DNA of 36,144 bases, from assembly GCA_009786185.1 (NCBI GenBank), contig WQTS01000120.1:1-36144 (forward strand). The letters run 5' to 3'. Below the pieces are notes generated by a model, which was given only the letters and a program-made list of their open reading frames with translations, was not told the DNA's origin and made no database searches. The translations under genes were made by a program, and so were the position numbers. The DNA is from Bacteroidota bacterium (GTDB lineage Bacteria; Bacteroidota; Bacteroidia; Bacteroidales; WCHB1-69). Below, piece by piece: positions 17,518-25,183 of this stretch. Numbering within the stretch: position 1 is the stretch's first letter; each line of letters opens with the position of its first letter.

Positions 17518-18123
17518 CTATTTTACAGGATTATTTTGCAACATTCCACGAATCCAAATCGGTATCATCTTTCTGCGTTCTTCAAAAATAGTATCAATCT
17601 CATTATTATCAAAAACTTCATACGCAGAAATTGCATTCGCAACAATAAATGGGAAAATGGTTATACTCATTACGTTAATCATAAATTGAAGCGAGTTAAT
17701 TGCAGGATTAATTTCTTTAAATTGTTTAACAATAGATATATCTTCTAAAGGAGGTAAGTTTTTTATGATTCTTGTAAAATTCGCCTTGTTATTTTGCAGT
17801 TCATTCATTAGAAAAAATGCTAAATGAGGATTTTCTTTGAAAAGTTTGAAATATTTATCCACTAAAATATCAATTTTATCAAATAATGCCACATTTGGAT
17901 CATTTAAAATAGGAAATAAAACTCCGGAGAACGTTTGAATTTTATCCATTAAAACGGCATCAAAAAGTTTCTCTTTTGAGCGAAAATAATAGTTTAACAA
18001 GGCGGGATTGATACCTGCCGCATCAGCAATATCTTTGTTTTTTGTGCGCTCAAAACCTTTTTCTTCAAATATTTTAGCTGCCGCAACTTTAATTTTTTCT
18101 TCGGTGTTTAAATCATAAGCCAT
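17518..18123 (-). CDS. TetR-family transcriptional regulator
   Basis: A 201-residue protein with a TetR N-terminal DNA-binding domain: IKVAAAKIFEEKGFERT, then the helix-turn-helix at about 28-50 (KDIADAAGINPALLNYYF-x-SKEKLFDAV). The ligand-binding C-terminal part is divergent, as is normal for the family. The gene is first in an apparent two-gene operon; the activase start lies 8 nt beyond its stop. A 22-bp near-perfect palindrome (18125-18146) sits directly upstream and overlaps the -7 box, which fits autoregulation. By inference the regulator controls the activase according to an unknown ligand, perhaps an acyl-CoA or related compound. Confidence 0.92.
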   Translation of the reverse strand: MAYDLNTEEKIKVAAAKIFEEKGFERTKNKDIADAAGINPALLNYYFRSKEKLFDAVLMDKIQTFSGVLFPILNDPNVALFDKIDILVDKYFKLFKENPHLAFFLMNELQNNKANFTRIIKNLPPLEDISIVKQFKEINPAINSLQFMINVMSITIFPFIVANAISAYEVFDNNEIDTIFEERRKMIPIWIRGMLQNNPVK

Positions 18124-18124
18124 C

Positions 18125-18150
18125 TTTGCTGTATTAATACGGCAAAAATA
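18125..18150 (-). promoter_or_regulatory. tetR promoter -7 box overlapped by a 22-bp palindromic operator
   Basis: Half-sites TTTGCTGTATT (18125-18135) and AATACGGCAAA (18136-18146) form an inverted repeat matching at 10 of 11 pairs. On the minus strand TATTTTTG (18150-18143) fits the Bacteroidota -7 box TAnnTTTG; no clear -33 box is seen. The palindrome begins 1 nt upstream of the tetR ATG and covers the expected transcription start. Binding there would block initiation of tetR and the activase gene. Confidence 0.65.
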
Positions 18151-18190
18151 GATTAATTTTTGAATTTAATTTTGAAGTTAAATTTTAAAA

Positions 18191-18748
18191 TTAAAATGAA
18201 TGGCTTACTAATATCTTTACTCCCAATAATACCAAAATTGCTCCGCCAATAAATTCCGCTTTCGATTTATATTTTACACCAAATATATTTCCAATTTTTA
18301 TCCCTGCCATTGACAGACAAAGGGTTATCAAGCCAATGATTATTATTGCTTTGATAATATTTATTTTAAGAAAAGCAAATGTTACTCCAACCGCCAGTGC
18401 ATCAATGCTTGTTGCTATTGCCAACAATAAAATTTTTGTAATTTGAAACGGATTTTCGTCTACTTTTTCCTCCTTCTTCGAGAAACTATCTTTTATCATC
18501 TTTCCACCAATAATTCCAAGAAGTATAAAGGCAATCCAATGGTCTAAAACTTGAAATTTGTTAGCTAAATGTGTTCCTGCAAAATATCCGATCAACGGCA
18601 TAAGCGCTTGAAAAAAGCCAAAAACTATTCCGGGAAGTAAAAACTCTTTTATTCCCGGTTTCTTTACCGATAAACCGAGTATAATTGAGACGGCAAATGC
18701 GTCCATTGCTAAACCAAGAGCGATTAAAATTATTTCAGGCAGTCCCAT
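18191..18748 (-). CDS. mntP: MntP-family manganese efflux pump
   Basis: A 185-residue inner-membrane protein with six predicted helices. It is built of two similar halves, as in MntP: LGLAMDAFAVSIILG in the first half and AIATSIDALAVGVTFAF in the second, each with the conserved aspartate in the membrane. MntP proteins export manganese. The start is placed at ATG 18748 (MGLPEIILIALGL), which gives the usual family length and leaves 20 nt after the DUF3667 stop. The longer open frame to 18973 would overlap that gene and is unlikely. No manganese riboswitch is visible, and the gene probably depends on the upstream promoter of the DUF308-OmdA-DUF3667 group. Confidence 0.88.
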   Translation of the reverse strand: MGLPEIILIALGLAMDAFAVSIILGLSVKKPGIKEFLLPGIVFGFFQALMPLIGYFAGTHLANKFQVLDHWIAFILLGIIGGKMIKDSFSKKEEKVDENPFQITKILLLAIATSIDALAVGVTFAFLKINIIKAIIIIGLITLCLSMAGIKIGNIFGVKYKSKAEFIGGAILVLLGVKILVSHSF

Positions 18749-18768
18749 AAAAAAGCATTTTACATTTT

Positions 18769-19575
18769 TTAAGATTCCATTAATTCCGGAAAAAATACTT
18801 TCACCACAAAAAGAAGAACAAGCCCTGTAACCAAAAGAATTAAAAGGAAGTACAATAGGCTGATTAAAATAGCTTTCCACAATGCTTGCCACCATGATTT
18901 GGTTTGGTAATACCGCCGCAATGCCATGGTTAAGTAAACTCCCGGTGTAAAAAAGAGTAGCATACTGAGCCATCCCGGATATGTTACATTGCGCGTAAAT
19001 AGCCCAATAATCAACAACAAGCTACAAAATATCCATAAAAAGGTGTGAAAATGTAAAGTAAAAATCATGTGATACATGTAGTAATCTTTTTTGCGCCAAA
19101 AGAATAGAGCGAGCAATAAGGCAAACATAGGAATGAGCAAAAAAGTAACGTAAGGAGCAAGCTTGGCAAAATAATTGATAATCATTGAAGCGTTTTCTCC
19201 TGTCATCTGTTCGCCTGCTATCCGTACATCTGCATTTCCAAAGTTAATTTGGCTAATAAGAAGAGCGAAGAAAATCAATGTTGACATCCAAAATAATCTT
19301 ACAGGATGTACATATCGGTTTACTCTACCTGCGCGATATTCTTCCGACATGAAGCCGGGACGAATCATTAAAAAAGCTAAAGTGCGTGGTGCTTTACCGT
19401 CAAGTGCAAAAGCGCTTTCCAATGCCTGCCCAATAAGTTTCAGGGTAGATTGCCCTGTACCGGCATGTACATCCTGACCACATTCGTGGCAATACCGCCC
19501 TACTGTTTGCACGCCACAGTTCCTGCAGGTGGTATCTTCCGGTAGCGTGCGCTTCTTTTTCTTGAACCATCTCAT
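18769..19575 (-). CDS. DUF3667 membrane protein with zinc-ribbon N-terminus
   Basis: A 268-residue protein. The N-terminus carries four cysteines, C17-x2-C20 and C29-x2-C32 (CRNCGVQTVGRYCHECGQ), as in a zinc ribbon. The DUF3667 signature region follows: GKAPRTLAFLMIRPGF, then EEYRAGRVNRYVHPVRLFWM. About five membrane segments come after it. Function is unknown; the family is common in Bacteroidota. It is preceded by the small OmdA-like gene (24-nt gap) and followed by mntP (20-nt gap), so these are probably co-transcribed, although no functional link is evident. Confidence 0.85.
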   Translation of the reverse strand: MRWFKKKKRTLPEDTTCRNCGVQTVGRYCHECGQDVHAGTGQSTLKLIGQALESAFALDGKAPRTLAFLMIRPGFMSEEYRAGRVNRYVHPVRLFWMSTLIFFALLISQINFGNADVRIAGEQMTGENASMIINYFAKLAPYVTFLLIPMFALLLALFFWRKKDYYMYHMIFTLHFHTFLWIFCSLLLIIGLFTRNVTYPGWLSMLLFFTPGVYLTMALRRYYQTKSWWQALWKAILISLLYFLLILLVTGLVLLFVVKVFFPELMES

Positions 19576-19599
19576 ATAATTCCTTTTTGCTTTCTGCTT

Positions 19600-19821
19600 C
19601 TACACCGTTTTTAACGTTTTCTGCTTATTCTTCAACATCAGCAACGCTTTTTCCGCTCGTGTTCTTCGTGTATCTTCGTTTTTAGCGCCGCCTACCCAGT
19701 CGCAATAGCCACGTTTGTAGCCGGCAGATAGGCTTTGGAAAAATTCTAAGGCTTCTTGTTCATCTTTTAGGATGTCGGTTAATTCTATGGGAATTGTGAT
19801 TTCAGATTTATTAGACTCCAT
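19600..19821 (-). CDS. Small OmdA-like (YdeI/OmpD-associated) domain protein
   Basis: A 73-residue cytoplasmic protein corresponding to the C-terminal helical domain of YdeI/OmdA-type proteins. Visible pattern: ILKDEQEALEFFQSLSAGYK, then RGYCDWVGGAKNEDTRRTR, with the R-x4-A continuation. Full YdeI proteins are about 180 residues with an extra N-terminal domain that is absent here; stand-alone versions of the helical domain occur. Its biochemical role is not defined. It starts 9 nt after the DUF308 stop, which suggests an operon. Confidence 0.78.
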   Translation of the reverse strand: MESNKSEITIPIELTDILKDEQEALEFFQSLSAGYKRGYCDWVGGAKNEDTRRTRAEKALLMLKNKQKTLKTV

Positions 19822-19830
19822 AAGTTATTT

Positions 19831-20370
19831 TTACTTGGTTACCTTGTCGTATTTGCGCTTAAATTTGAACCAATAGATAAATTCCGTTACTCCATAGATT
19901 AAGCAGGTTATACCAATCAGAATAAAGAGAGTTGTAGCGGTTTCAAAAGGATTGAATAACACGAGAATTCCCGCAGCTAATATCAGCAGTGGAATTAGAA
20001 AAAGAGCAACAGGAACAGTTGCTCTTTTTCGGGCACGAATCAAGACAACAATCTGTTCAATAGCGCCTATTATAAGAATTATGCCTAAAATGTACATCAG
20101 TACATTAACAAAAAAATTCGGAACGGCTACTAATACTATACCGAAGAGCAGGCTGCCGATTCCCGCGAACATAACCGGTATTTCGGGGCGTTTTGCTTTA
20201 TCGGAGGTAAAATAACTGATGAGCGCGAGCAACCCCGGCACAATAAAAAGGATACCAATAGTGATCACCACAAACCTAATCGCGTCTTGAGGGCACAAAA
20301 TCAGCAACACGCCAAGCACAGTGGCAGAAATGGCGCGAATAATAAAATAATTGATTGTTTTTTTCATCAT
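19831..20370 (-). CDS. DUF308 (HdeD-like) membrane protein
   Basis: A 179-residue protein with six predicted membrane helices in short hairpins, typical of DUF308. Repeated patterns are visible: VLGVLLILCPQDAIRFV, then LFGIVLVAVPNFFVNV and LAAGILVLFNPFETAT, where each helix pair ends in a P-x-x-A/F turn. E. coli HdeD is linked to acid resistance, but no role is proven for this protein. It is the first gene of the apparent minus-strand group ending with mntP. A candidate promoter lies about 50 nt upstream. Confidence 0.85.
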   Translation of the reverse strand: MMKKTINYFIIRAISATVLGVLLILCPQDAIRFVVITIGILFIVPGLLALISYFTSDKAKRPEIPVMFAGIGSLLFGIVLVAVPNFFVNVLMYILGIILIIGAIEQIVVLIRARKRATVPVALFLIPLLILAAGILVLFNPFETATTLFILIGITCLIYGVTEFIYWFKFKRKYDKVTK

Positions 20371-20411
20371 AATTATAATTAAATTGTTACAAGATTTAAG
20401 ATATTAACATG

Positions 20412-20443
20412 CAAAAGAAATGGTAAGGTTTTTCAGTTGCAAA
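20412..20443 (-). promoter_or_regulatory. Candidate promoter of the DUF308 gene group
   Basis: On the minus strand TTTG (20443-20440) is followed by 20 nt and TTCTTTTG (20419-20412). The -7 box matches TAnnTTTG at 5 of its 6 fixed positions and the spacing fits the 19-21 nt range. Confidence 0.4.
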
Positions 20444-20530
20444 AGAAGCATTTTTGTTATATCTAAAACTGTTTGTTGAGAAAAAAAAATTACGCGTGAT
20501 ATTGAATTGTGAAATAAAGGCTGTACAAGC

Positions 20531-22813
20531 TTAAAACCGTATCTTCACCCCACCAAAGAAATTAATCCCTGCCTGCGGAAAATAACCATCATCATACACT
20601 TCTTTGCCGTTTACTAATGCGCGCCATAGCCACGCATTACTTTCATACATCGTGTTAAAAACGTTATTCACACTGAAAAACAGACTTAAATTCATTTTTT
20701 TTAATTTTGGAATATCATAACTCAAATTCAAATTGCTTACACAATATGGTTTTAAAACATGATTGTTATCTTGCAAATTATCAATATATTGCTTGCTCAC
20801 AAATTGCGTGGTTAGATTTACACCAAAATTTTTAAACGGATAAAATTGTAACACGTTGGATGCTACTATTGCCGGTGAAAACGAAATAGTGGTGTTTTTT
20901 CTAAATATGCTTACATATTTCTCATTAGGTGCATCCTCATCGTAATTTTCCATAAGATGTTCATAATTACGGATTTTATTCGTACTAAACGTTCCTGCAA
21001 TTTTCCATTGAAAAAACTTTACCGGTTGATAATTTGCTACCAACTCCAAACCCAAACGATAGCTGTCTTTTACATTAGTCATGACTGCAGCGCCCGTACT
21101 GTTTATCTCCCCTGTTAAAACTAATTGATTGTCATACAGCATATAATAACTGTTTGCATTGAACCTGAATTTGTTCATATTTAAGGTATAACCTAATTCA
21201 AAATTATACAATGTTTCGGGCTGTGGCGTTTTGCCGGGAAGTGCATTAACTAAATCGGAACGTGTAGGCTCACGATTCGCCACTGCAAAAGATAAATAAG
21301 TAGTTTGTTCCATTTGGCGCTTTTGCCATGAGTAACTTAATGCTGCTTTCGGATTAAAAAACTTGTCCCACACATGGTTTTGCGTAATATCTTGTAACCT
21401 ATTGTTTGTTCCTGTAATTTTATAATTGATGTAGCGATACTGAAAATCAATATACGCAAACCAACCTTTATATGTATATCCTAATGAGGCGACTATATTG
21501 CTTTGCAATTTGTTTCCCACTCCACCATACCATTCATAGTTCGGCGGTACGCTTCCTAAGTATTTTCCCCAAATAATATTTCCGTAATGTTTTCCATCAT
21601 AATTATTTAACGCGGCGCGGGTAGTTAAAAACAAAACATGCTCTTCGGTTATGGCAAATTCTTTCGTTACGTTAAAAACCATGCCATAAAAATAGTTATC
21701 CAAATATCTGCGTGTAATAAAATCGCTTCTACTAAGGGAGGTGTCACCTATTGCAAAATTCGGTAATCCATATTCGGAAAACCTTCTATTTTGCCTGTAT
21801 TGTTCGTAGTAACCGATGCCGCGCGTAAGGTGCGCCCCAATATTCATATCAAATCTTTTTTTACTGTTTTTATAATCGTAAAATAATTGGCAATGGGTTT
21901 GTTGATAGTTATCAGTTTCATTTTCATAACGTTGTAATTTTCTTTCAGCATCGTAATAAAGCCCTTGACCATTAAATCGGCGGTTTGTTTTTAAAGAATC
22001 GGAAGGCACGCCGTCCCATGCTAATCCTGTTCTTTCATTTCCGTAAAAAATGTTTAATCTCAGCTTGCTAACATTCTCTTTTCGTTTTTTAGGAAGAAAA
22101 ACATCGCCGGAAAAAAACAACGAATTTAAGTTTGCATGTGCATTATCAATATAACCGTTACTTAAAATATTAGAGTAAGAAACGGTTACGGCAGCCACAT
22201 CTTTAATCATTCCGGTAGAAGCAGTTACACTATTTCTGAAAGTATAAAAAGAACCCGCTGCAGAAGTAAGTTCTACAAATGGCTTGTAAGTAGCCTGTAA
22301 CGTACTGAAATTCATTGAAGCGCCAAACGCAGCAGCGCCATTGTTCGACATACCGACACCCCGTTGTACGTTCAACGATTGTGTAACGGCGCCCAAATCC
22401 GGCAGATTTACCAACCACGAACCTTGCGATTCCGCATCATTCAGTGCAATACCATTAAAAGTAACATTGATGCGCGTCTGATCTATCCCACGTAACCGCA
22501 TAGAGGTGGCGCCCAAGCCCGTACCCGCATCTGAGGTCGTAATCATCGAAGGAATGAGATCGAACAGATTGTTGATGCTGCCGTTTCCGATATTATTCCG
22601 AATATCGGGTCGAGTAATTGTGGTTGCCGAAAAAGTTCGTTCTAACGATATCGGCGCTCTTTCCAATACTTCCACAGACATAAGTTCGTGTGCAGCGATG
22701 GAATCGGTGGGGAGAGTTTGAGAATGAAGGGAGGAAAAGGGAGAAAGGAGAAAGGAGAAAGAAGAAAGAAGAATTGAAAACTGGAAACTGAAAACTGAAA
22801 ACTTGTAATTCAT
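20531..22813 (-). CDS. TonB-dependent outer-membrane receptor, probable thiamine transporter
   Basis: A 760-residue TonB-dependent receptor. The first 31 or so residues form a signal peptide of unusual low complexity (SVFSFQFSILLSSFSFLL) cut near SLHSQ. A plug domain follows at about 60-180 (DLIPSMITTSDAGTGLG, SMRLRGIDQTRINVTFNG, NVQRGVGMSNNGAAAFG), then a 22-strand-type barrel ending in F (GGVKIRF). No N-terminal CarboxypepD-like extension is present. A TPP riboswitch about 50 nt upstream shows that the gene is switched by thiamine pyrophosphate, so the cargo is most likely thiamine or a precursor; TPP-controlled receptors of this kind have been described in Bacteroidetes. No inner-membrane thiamine transporter (PnuT) or salvage kinase gene is adjacent. 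Energy would come from TonB systems like the one at the left edge. Confidence 0.9.
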   Translation of the reverse strand: MNYKFSVFSFQFSILLSSFSFLLSPFSSLHSQTLPTDSIAAHELMSVEVLERAPISLERTFSATTITRPDIRNNIGNGSINNLFDLIPSMITTSDAGTGLGATSMRLRGIDQTRINVTFNGIALNDAESQGSWLVNLPDLGAVTQSLNVQRGVGMSNNGAAAFGASMNFSTLQATYKPFVELTSAAGSFYTFRNSVTASTGMIKDVAAVTVSYSNILSNGYIDNAHANLNSLFFSGDVFLPKKRKENVSKLRLNIFYGNERTGLAWDGVPSDSLKTNRRFNGQGLYYDAERKLQRYENETDNYQQTHCQLFYDYKNSKKRFDMNIGAHLTRGIGYYEQYRQNRRFSEYGLPNFAIGDTSLSRSDFITRRYLDNYFYGMVFNVTKEFAITEEHVLFLTTRAALNNYDGKHYGNIIWGKYLGSVPPNYEWYGGVGNKLQSNIVASLGYTYKGWFAYIDFQYRYINYKITGTNNRLQDITQNHVWDKFFNPKAALSYSWQKRQMEQTTYLSFAVANREPTRSDLVNALPGKTPQPETLYNFELGYTLNMNKFRFNANSYYMLYDNQLVLTGEINSTGAAVMTNVKDSYRLGLELVANYQPVKFFQWKIAGTFSTNKIRNYEHLMENYDEDAPNEKYVSIFRKNTTISFSPAIVASNVLQFYPFKNFGVNLTTQFVSKQYIDNLQDNNHVLKPYCVSNLNLSYDIPKLKKMNLSLFFSVNNVFNTMYESNAWLWRALVNGKEVYDDGYFPQAGINFFGGVKIRF
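22728..22806. repeat. Purine-rich direct repeats encoding the receptor signal peptide
   Basis: Units of GGAGAAA and GAAAACTG recur in a row, for example GGAAACTGAAAACTGAAAAC. On the coding strand they give the F/S/L-rich signal peptide of the TonB-dependent receptor. Similar tracts are usually intergenic, which suggests recruitment of repeat DNA as an export signal. Confidence 0.65.
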
Positions 22814-22863
22814 AACATTAAATTTTTAAATTAAAATTATGAAAGGATACGGAAAACGTCAAT

Positions 22864-22938
22864 TTTTTCTTCCTACGCCGGCATTACCCGGATCAGGTTC
22901 AATGGGTGTAATCTCAGCCTTTCGGCACCCCTTCATTT
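22864..22938 (-). ncRNA. TPP riboswitch (THI element)
   Basis: Read on the minus strand, the conserved THI-box core is present: GGGGTGCC, then GGCTGAGATTACACCC, then TTGAACCTGATCCGGG and TAATGCCGGCGTAGGAAG. These are the pyrimidine-sensing and pyrophosphate-sensing parts in the right order. It lies about 50 nt before the start of the TonB-dependent receptor gene on the same strand. No intrinsic terminator is seen between them, so control is probably at translation initiation. A weak -7-like TATATTTT lies just upstream near 22950. Confidence 0.93.
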
Positions 22939-23005
22939 CGGCGGCGAAAATATATTTTTTATGATAAGTACAGCAGTTTTTCCATACATAAAAATAATCA
23001 CCATT

Positions 23006-23035
23006 TTTGGTTATTAAAAAATATTATTATTTTTG
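23006..23035 (+). promoter_or_regulatory. Promoter of the antitoxin-toxin pair
   Basis: TTTG (23006-23009), an 18-nt spacer and TATTTTTG (23028-23035) match the Bacteroidota promoter. The expected transcription start near 23042 excludes the TTG codon at 23007 as translation start and supports ATG 23058, with a leader of about 16 nt. Confidence 0.65.
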
Positions 23036-23057
23036 CAGCCGAAAAATATATATTGTT

Positions 23058-23579
23058 ATGTACGAAAAATATCTTTCCATGCATTCTGTTCCAGCGGGAG
23101 CTATATTGGAGCACATCCTTAAAAACAAACATTTATCTCAAAAAGAAATTGCCGAAAGTTCAGCTATTTATCCACAGCGCATTAACGATTTAATTAAAGG
23201 AAAACGAAAATTCACTCCCGAATTGTCTAATCGTTTAGAAAAAGCATTGGGTATTTCGACACTTGGATATTTCTACAAAATACAAACGAACCACGATATT
23301 TATAATTATCAAGATGAACAAGAACGGAAAATTACTCCGGATTTGTCGAAATTGCATAAAACACTGTTTTGGGATACGGATATAGAAAAAATGAATTGGG
23401 TTAGAAGTGCAAACTATGTAATTCAACGAGCATTTGAATACGGAAATAAAATGGAAATAGAAGAAATTATCCGTTTTTACGGTCTTAAGGAAGTAACTAA
23501 AGCATTAAACGCAATTCCCAAAACTGATACATGGAAATTAAATGAACGTAATAAAAACAGAGAAAAATTTAAAATATGA
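23058..23579 (+). CDS. XRE-type HTH antitoxin with C-terminal DUF6922-like domain
   Basis: A 173-residue protein, probably the antitoxin and autorepressor of a two-gene module. Residues 12-70 form a Cro/C1-type helix-turn-helix of the HigA kind (LKNKHLSQKEIAESS, then YPQRINDLIKGKRKFTPEL). Residues 100-150 carry a second domain with FWDTDIEKMNW, YVIQRAFEYGN and IIRFYGLKEV, a pattern I associate with DUF6922, which often accompanies AbiEii-type nucleotidyltransferases. Start ATG 23058 was chosen because an upstream TTG overlaps the promoter. The stop overlaps the toxin start by 4 nt (ATGA), so translation is coupled. This layout differs from the classical AbiEi antitoxin, which has a winged-helix fold. 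Confidence 0.82.
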   Translation: MYEKYLSMHSVPAGAILEHILKNKHLSQKEIAESSAIYPQRINDLIKGKRKFTPELSNRLEKALGISTLGYFYKIQTNHDIYNYQDEQERKITPDLSKLHKTLFWDTDIEKMNWVRSANYVIQRAFEYGNKMEIEEIIRFYGLKEVTKALNAIPKTDTWKLNERNKNREKFKI

Positions 23580-24241
23580 GATTATATTACGAGACAGTAT
23601 CTAAACCTTTGCTCGAATGTTTGCAAAAACTCATGGCAAATAGTGCTTTCGATGATTTTGTTTTAGTTGGTGGAACAGCTTTAAGCCTTCAACTTGGGCA
23701 TAGAATATCAGTTGATATTGACTTGTTTACGGCAAGTCAATACGGCTCAATGAATTTGGAAGAAATAAAAAACGTTTTAGCAAAAACTTTTCCTTATATT
23801 GATAATTTGGAAAATTTAAATGGAAGAAGTCTTGGCTACTCTGTTTATATCGGAAATAGTAAACTTGAAAGTGTCAAATTGGATTTGTATTATACGGAAG
23901 AATTTATTACCCCCATCTTACATCAAGATGGTTTACGATTGGCTTCTTTACAGGATATAGCTGCCATGAAAATGCAAGCCATTTTCAATAGTAAACGAAA
24001 AAAAGATTTTTGGGATATTCACGAATTATTGGAACACTTCATCCTTGAAGAAATGATACAATATGGAATACAACGCAATCCATACACATTAACAGAGGAA
24101 GATATTTTGAATACATTGTATAATTTGACTGAGGACTCAGAATTAACGAATGATAAACATGTTCTTTGCTTGAAAGGCAAATACTGGGAGTTAATAATAG
24201 ATGATTTACGAACAACAGCTGAGCAATATAAAAAACAATAA
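23576..24241 (+). CDS. AbiEii/AbiGii-family nucleotidyltransferase toxin
   Basis: A 221-residue nucleotidyltransferase-fold protein. It has the GGTAL motif (32-36) followed by the catalytic carboxylates in SVDIDLF (D47 and D49), and later DIAAMKMQAI and KKDFWDIHELL, all typical of the AbiEii family. Family members such as AbiEii and MenT transfer nucleotides, in some cases onto tRNA, and act as toxins or phage-abortive factors. Here the catalytic residues look intact. It overlaps the upstream HTH gene by 4 nt. It ends 2 nt before rmlD, which is unusual for a defence or toxin-antitoxin module and suggests read-through into a cell-surface sugar gene. The actual target is unknown. Confidence 0.85.
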   Translation: MRLYYETVSKPLLECLQKLMANSAFDDFVLVGGTALSLQLGHRISVDIDLFTASQYGSMNLEEIKNVLAKTFPYIDNLENLNGRSLGYSVYIGNSKLESVKLDLYYTEEFITPILHQDGLRLASLQDIAAMKMQAIFNSKRKKDFWDIHELLEHFILEEMIQYGIQRNPYTLTEEDILNTLYNLTEDSELTNDKHVLCLKGKYWELIIDDLRTTAEQYKKQ

Positions 24242-24243
24242 AA

Positions 24244-25143
24244 ATGATGAAAGAGACAAAAAATATTCTAATTACAGGAAGCAACGGACAATTAGGTAAG
24301 TGTCTGAAAGATGTAATGCAAAATACGGTGAGCGGTATGAGGTATGAGGTATGTAATGAATCGAAAACCCAAAACTTCATTTTCACCGACATCGAAGAAT
24401 TAGACATCACCGATATTAACGCCGTCGCCGATTTCGTTCATAAAAACAAGATTGAGTGCATTATTAATACAGCTGCCTATACCGCTGTAGATAAAGCAGA
24501 AAGCGAGCCATTAGTAGCATTTGAGATTAATGAGCAAGGCGTTTGGAACTTAGCGCATATTTGCATGGAGCAAAATGTTTTTCTCATTCATATTTCTACA
24601 GATTACGTGTTTGATGGAAGCGCTACGAAACCTTACAAAACCAATGCCCGTACCAACCCTGTTTCCGTTTACGGCGCATCGAAATTAGCAGGAGAAAAGG
24701 CGATTTTCTTTGAGCAAATTCCAAGTGTAATTATCAGAACATCTTGGTTGTATTCACAACACGGGCATAATTTTATGAAAACGATGTTACGCTTAGGCAA
24801 AGAAAAAGAAGAAGTTTATGTAGTGGATGACCAATACGGTGCGCCTACCAATGCCCACGATTTAGCCGCAGCTATTTTGCAGATTATTGATCAAAAAGAT
24901 AAAATTACGAAACCTGAAATTTTTCATTATGCAAATGAAGGCGTTACCACTTGGTGTGGGTTTGCCAAAGAGATTATGAGAATAGCGAAATTGCCCTGCT
25001 TAGTGCATCCCATCACCACTGCTGAGTATCCAACGCCGGCTGCGCGTCCTGCGTATTCCGTTTTCGATTTGTTTAAAATAAAAAACCAATTCGATATTCA
25101 GATACCGAATTGGGTGGAGAGTTTGCAAAGAGAATTATCTTAA
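24244..25143 (+). CDS. rmlD: dTDP-4-dehydrorhamnose reductase
   Basis: A 299-residue short-chain reductase of the extended type that makes dTDP-L-rhamnose in the last step of the pathway. The nucleotide-binding motif GSNGQLG is at 12-18. STDYVFDG and the active-site YGASK (Y143, K147) are present, as is SWLYSQHGHNFM. Length and motif order are normal except for an insertion at about residues 28-45 that contains a 7-base tandem repeat (24334-24354) not expected in homologues. Other rhamnose genes (rmlA, B, C) are absent. The gene follows the nucleotidyltransferase toxin by 2 nt, so it may be transcribed with it. ATG 24247 is an equally possible start. Confidence 0.93.
   Translation: MMKETKNILITGSNGQLGKCLKDVMQNTVSGMRYEVCNESKTQNFIFTDIEELDITDINAVADFVHKNKIECIINTAAYTAVDKAESEPLVAFEINEQGVWNLAHICMEQNVFLIHISTDYVFDGSATKPYKTNARTNPVSVYGASKLAGEKAIFFEQIPSVIIRTSWLYSQHGHNFMKTMLRLGKEKEEVYVVDDQYGAPTNAHDLAAAILQIIDQKDKITKPEIFHYANEGVTTWCGFAKEIMRIAKLPCLVHPITTAEYPTPAARPAYSVFDLFKIKNQFDIQIPNWVESLQRELS
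24334..24354. repeat. 7-mer tandem repeat inside rmlD
   Basis: Three units of GGTATGA (the last GGTATGT) stand in a row and code for about residues 31-37 (GMRYEVC). Because 21 bp is divisible by 3, the frame is kept. Similar GAGGTATGAGGT tracts are normally seen between genes. Confidence 0.7.
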
Positions 25144-25165
25144 AATTCTATCAGCGTTGGTTAAA
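25139..25165 (+). repeat. Left copy of a 27-bp direct repeat bounding the repeat-rich island
   Basis: The sequence begins CTTAAAATTCTATCAGCG. It recurs at 28148-28174 with 25 of 27 positions equal and in the same orientation. It overlaps the rmlD stop codon. The two copies enclose 2,982 bp with the four-repeat gene. Confidence 0.6.
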
Positions 25166-25183
25166 ACCTATTCTAGCTAAAAA

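Noticed and set aside
18749..18973. Longer mntP frame starting at 18973
   Set aside because: It would overlap the DUF3667 gene by 205 bp, and the extra residues do not resemble MntP. ATG 18748 gives the family length.
23007..23057. Extended N-terminus of the HTH antitoxin from a TTG codon at 23007
   Set aside because: That codon lies in the -33 promoter box and upstream of the expected transcript start; ATG 23058 fits better.
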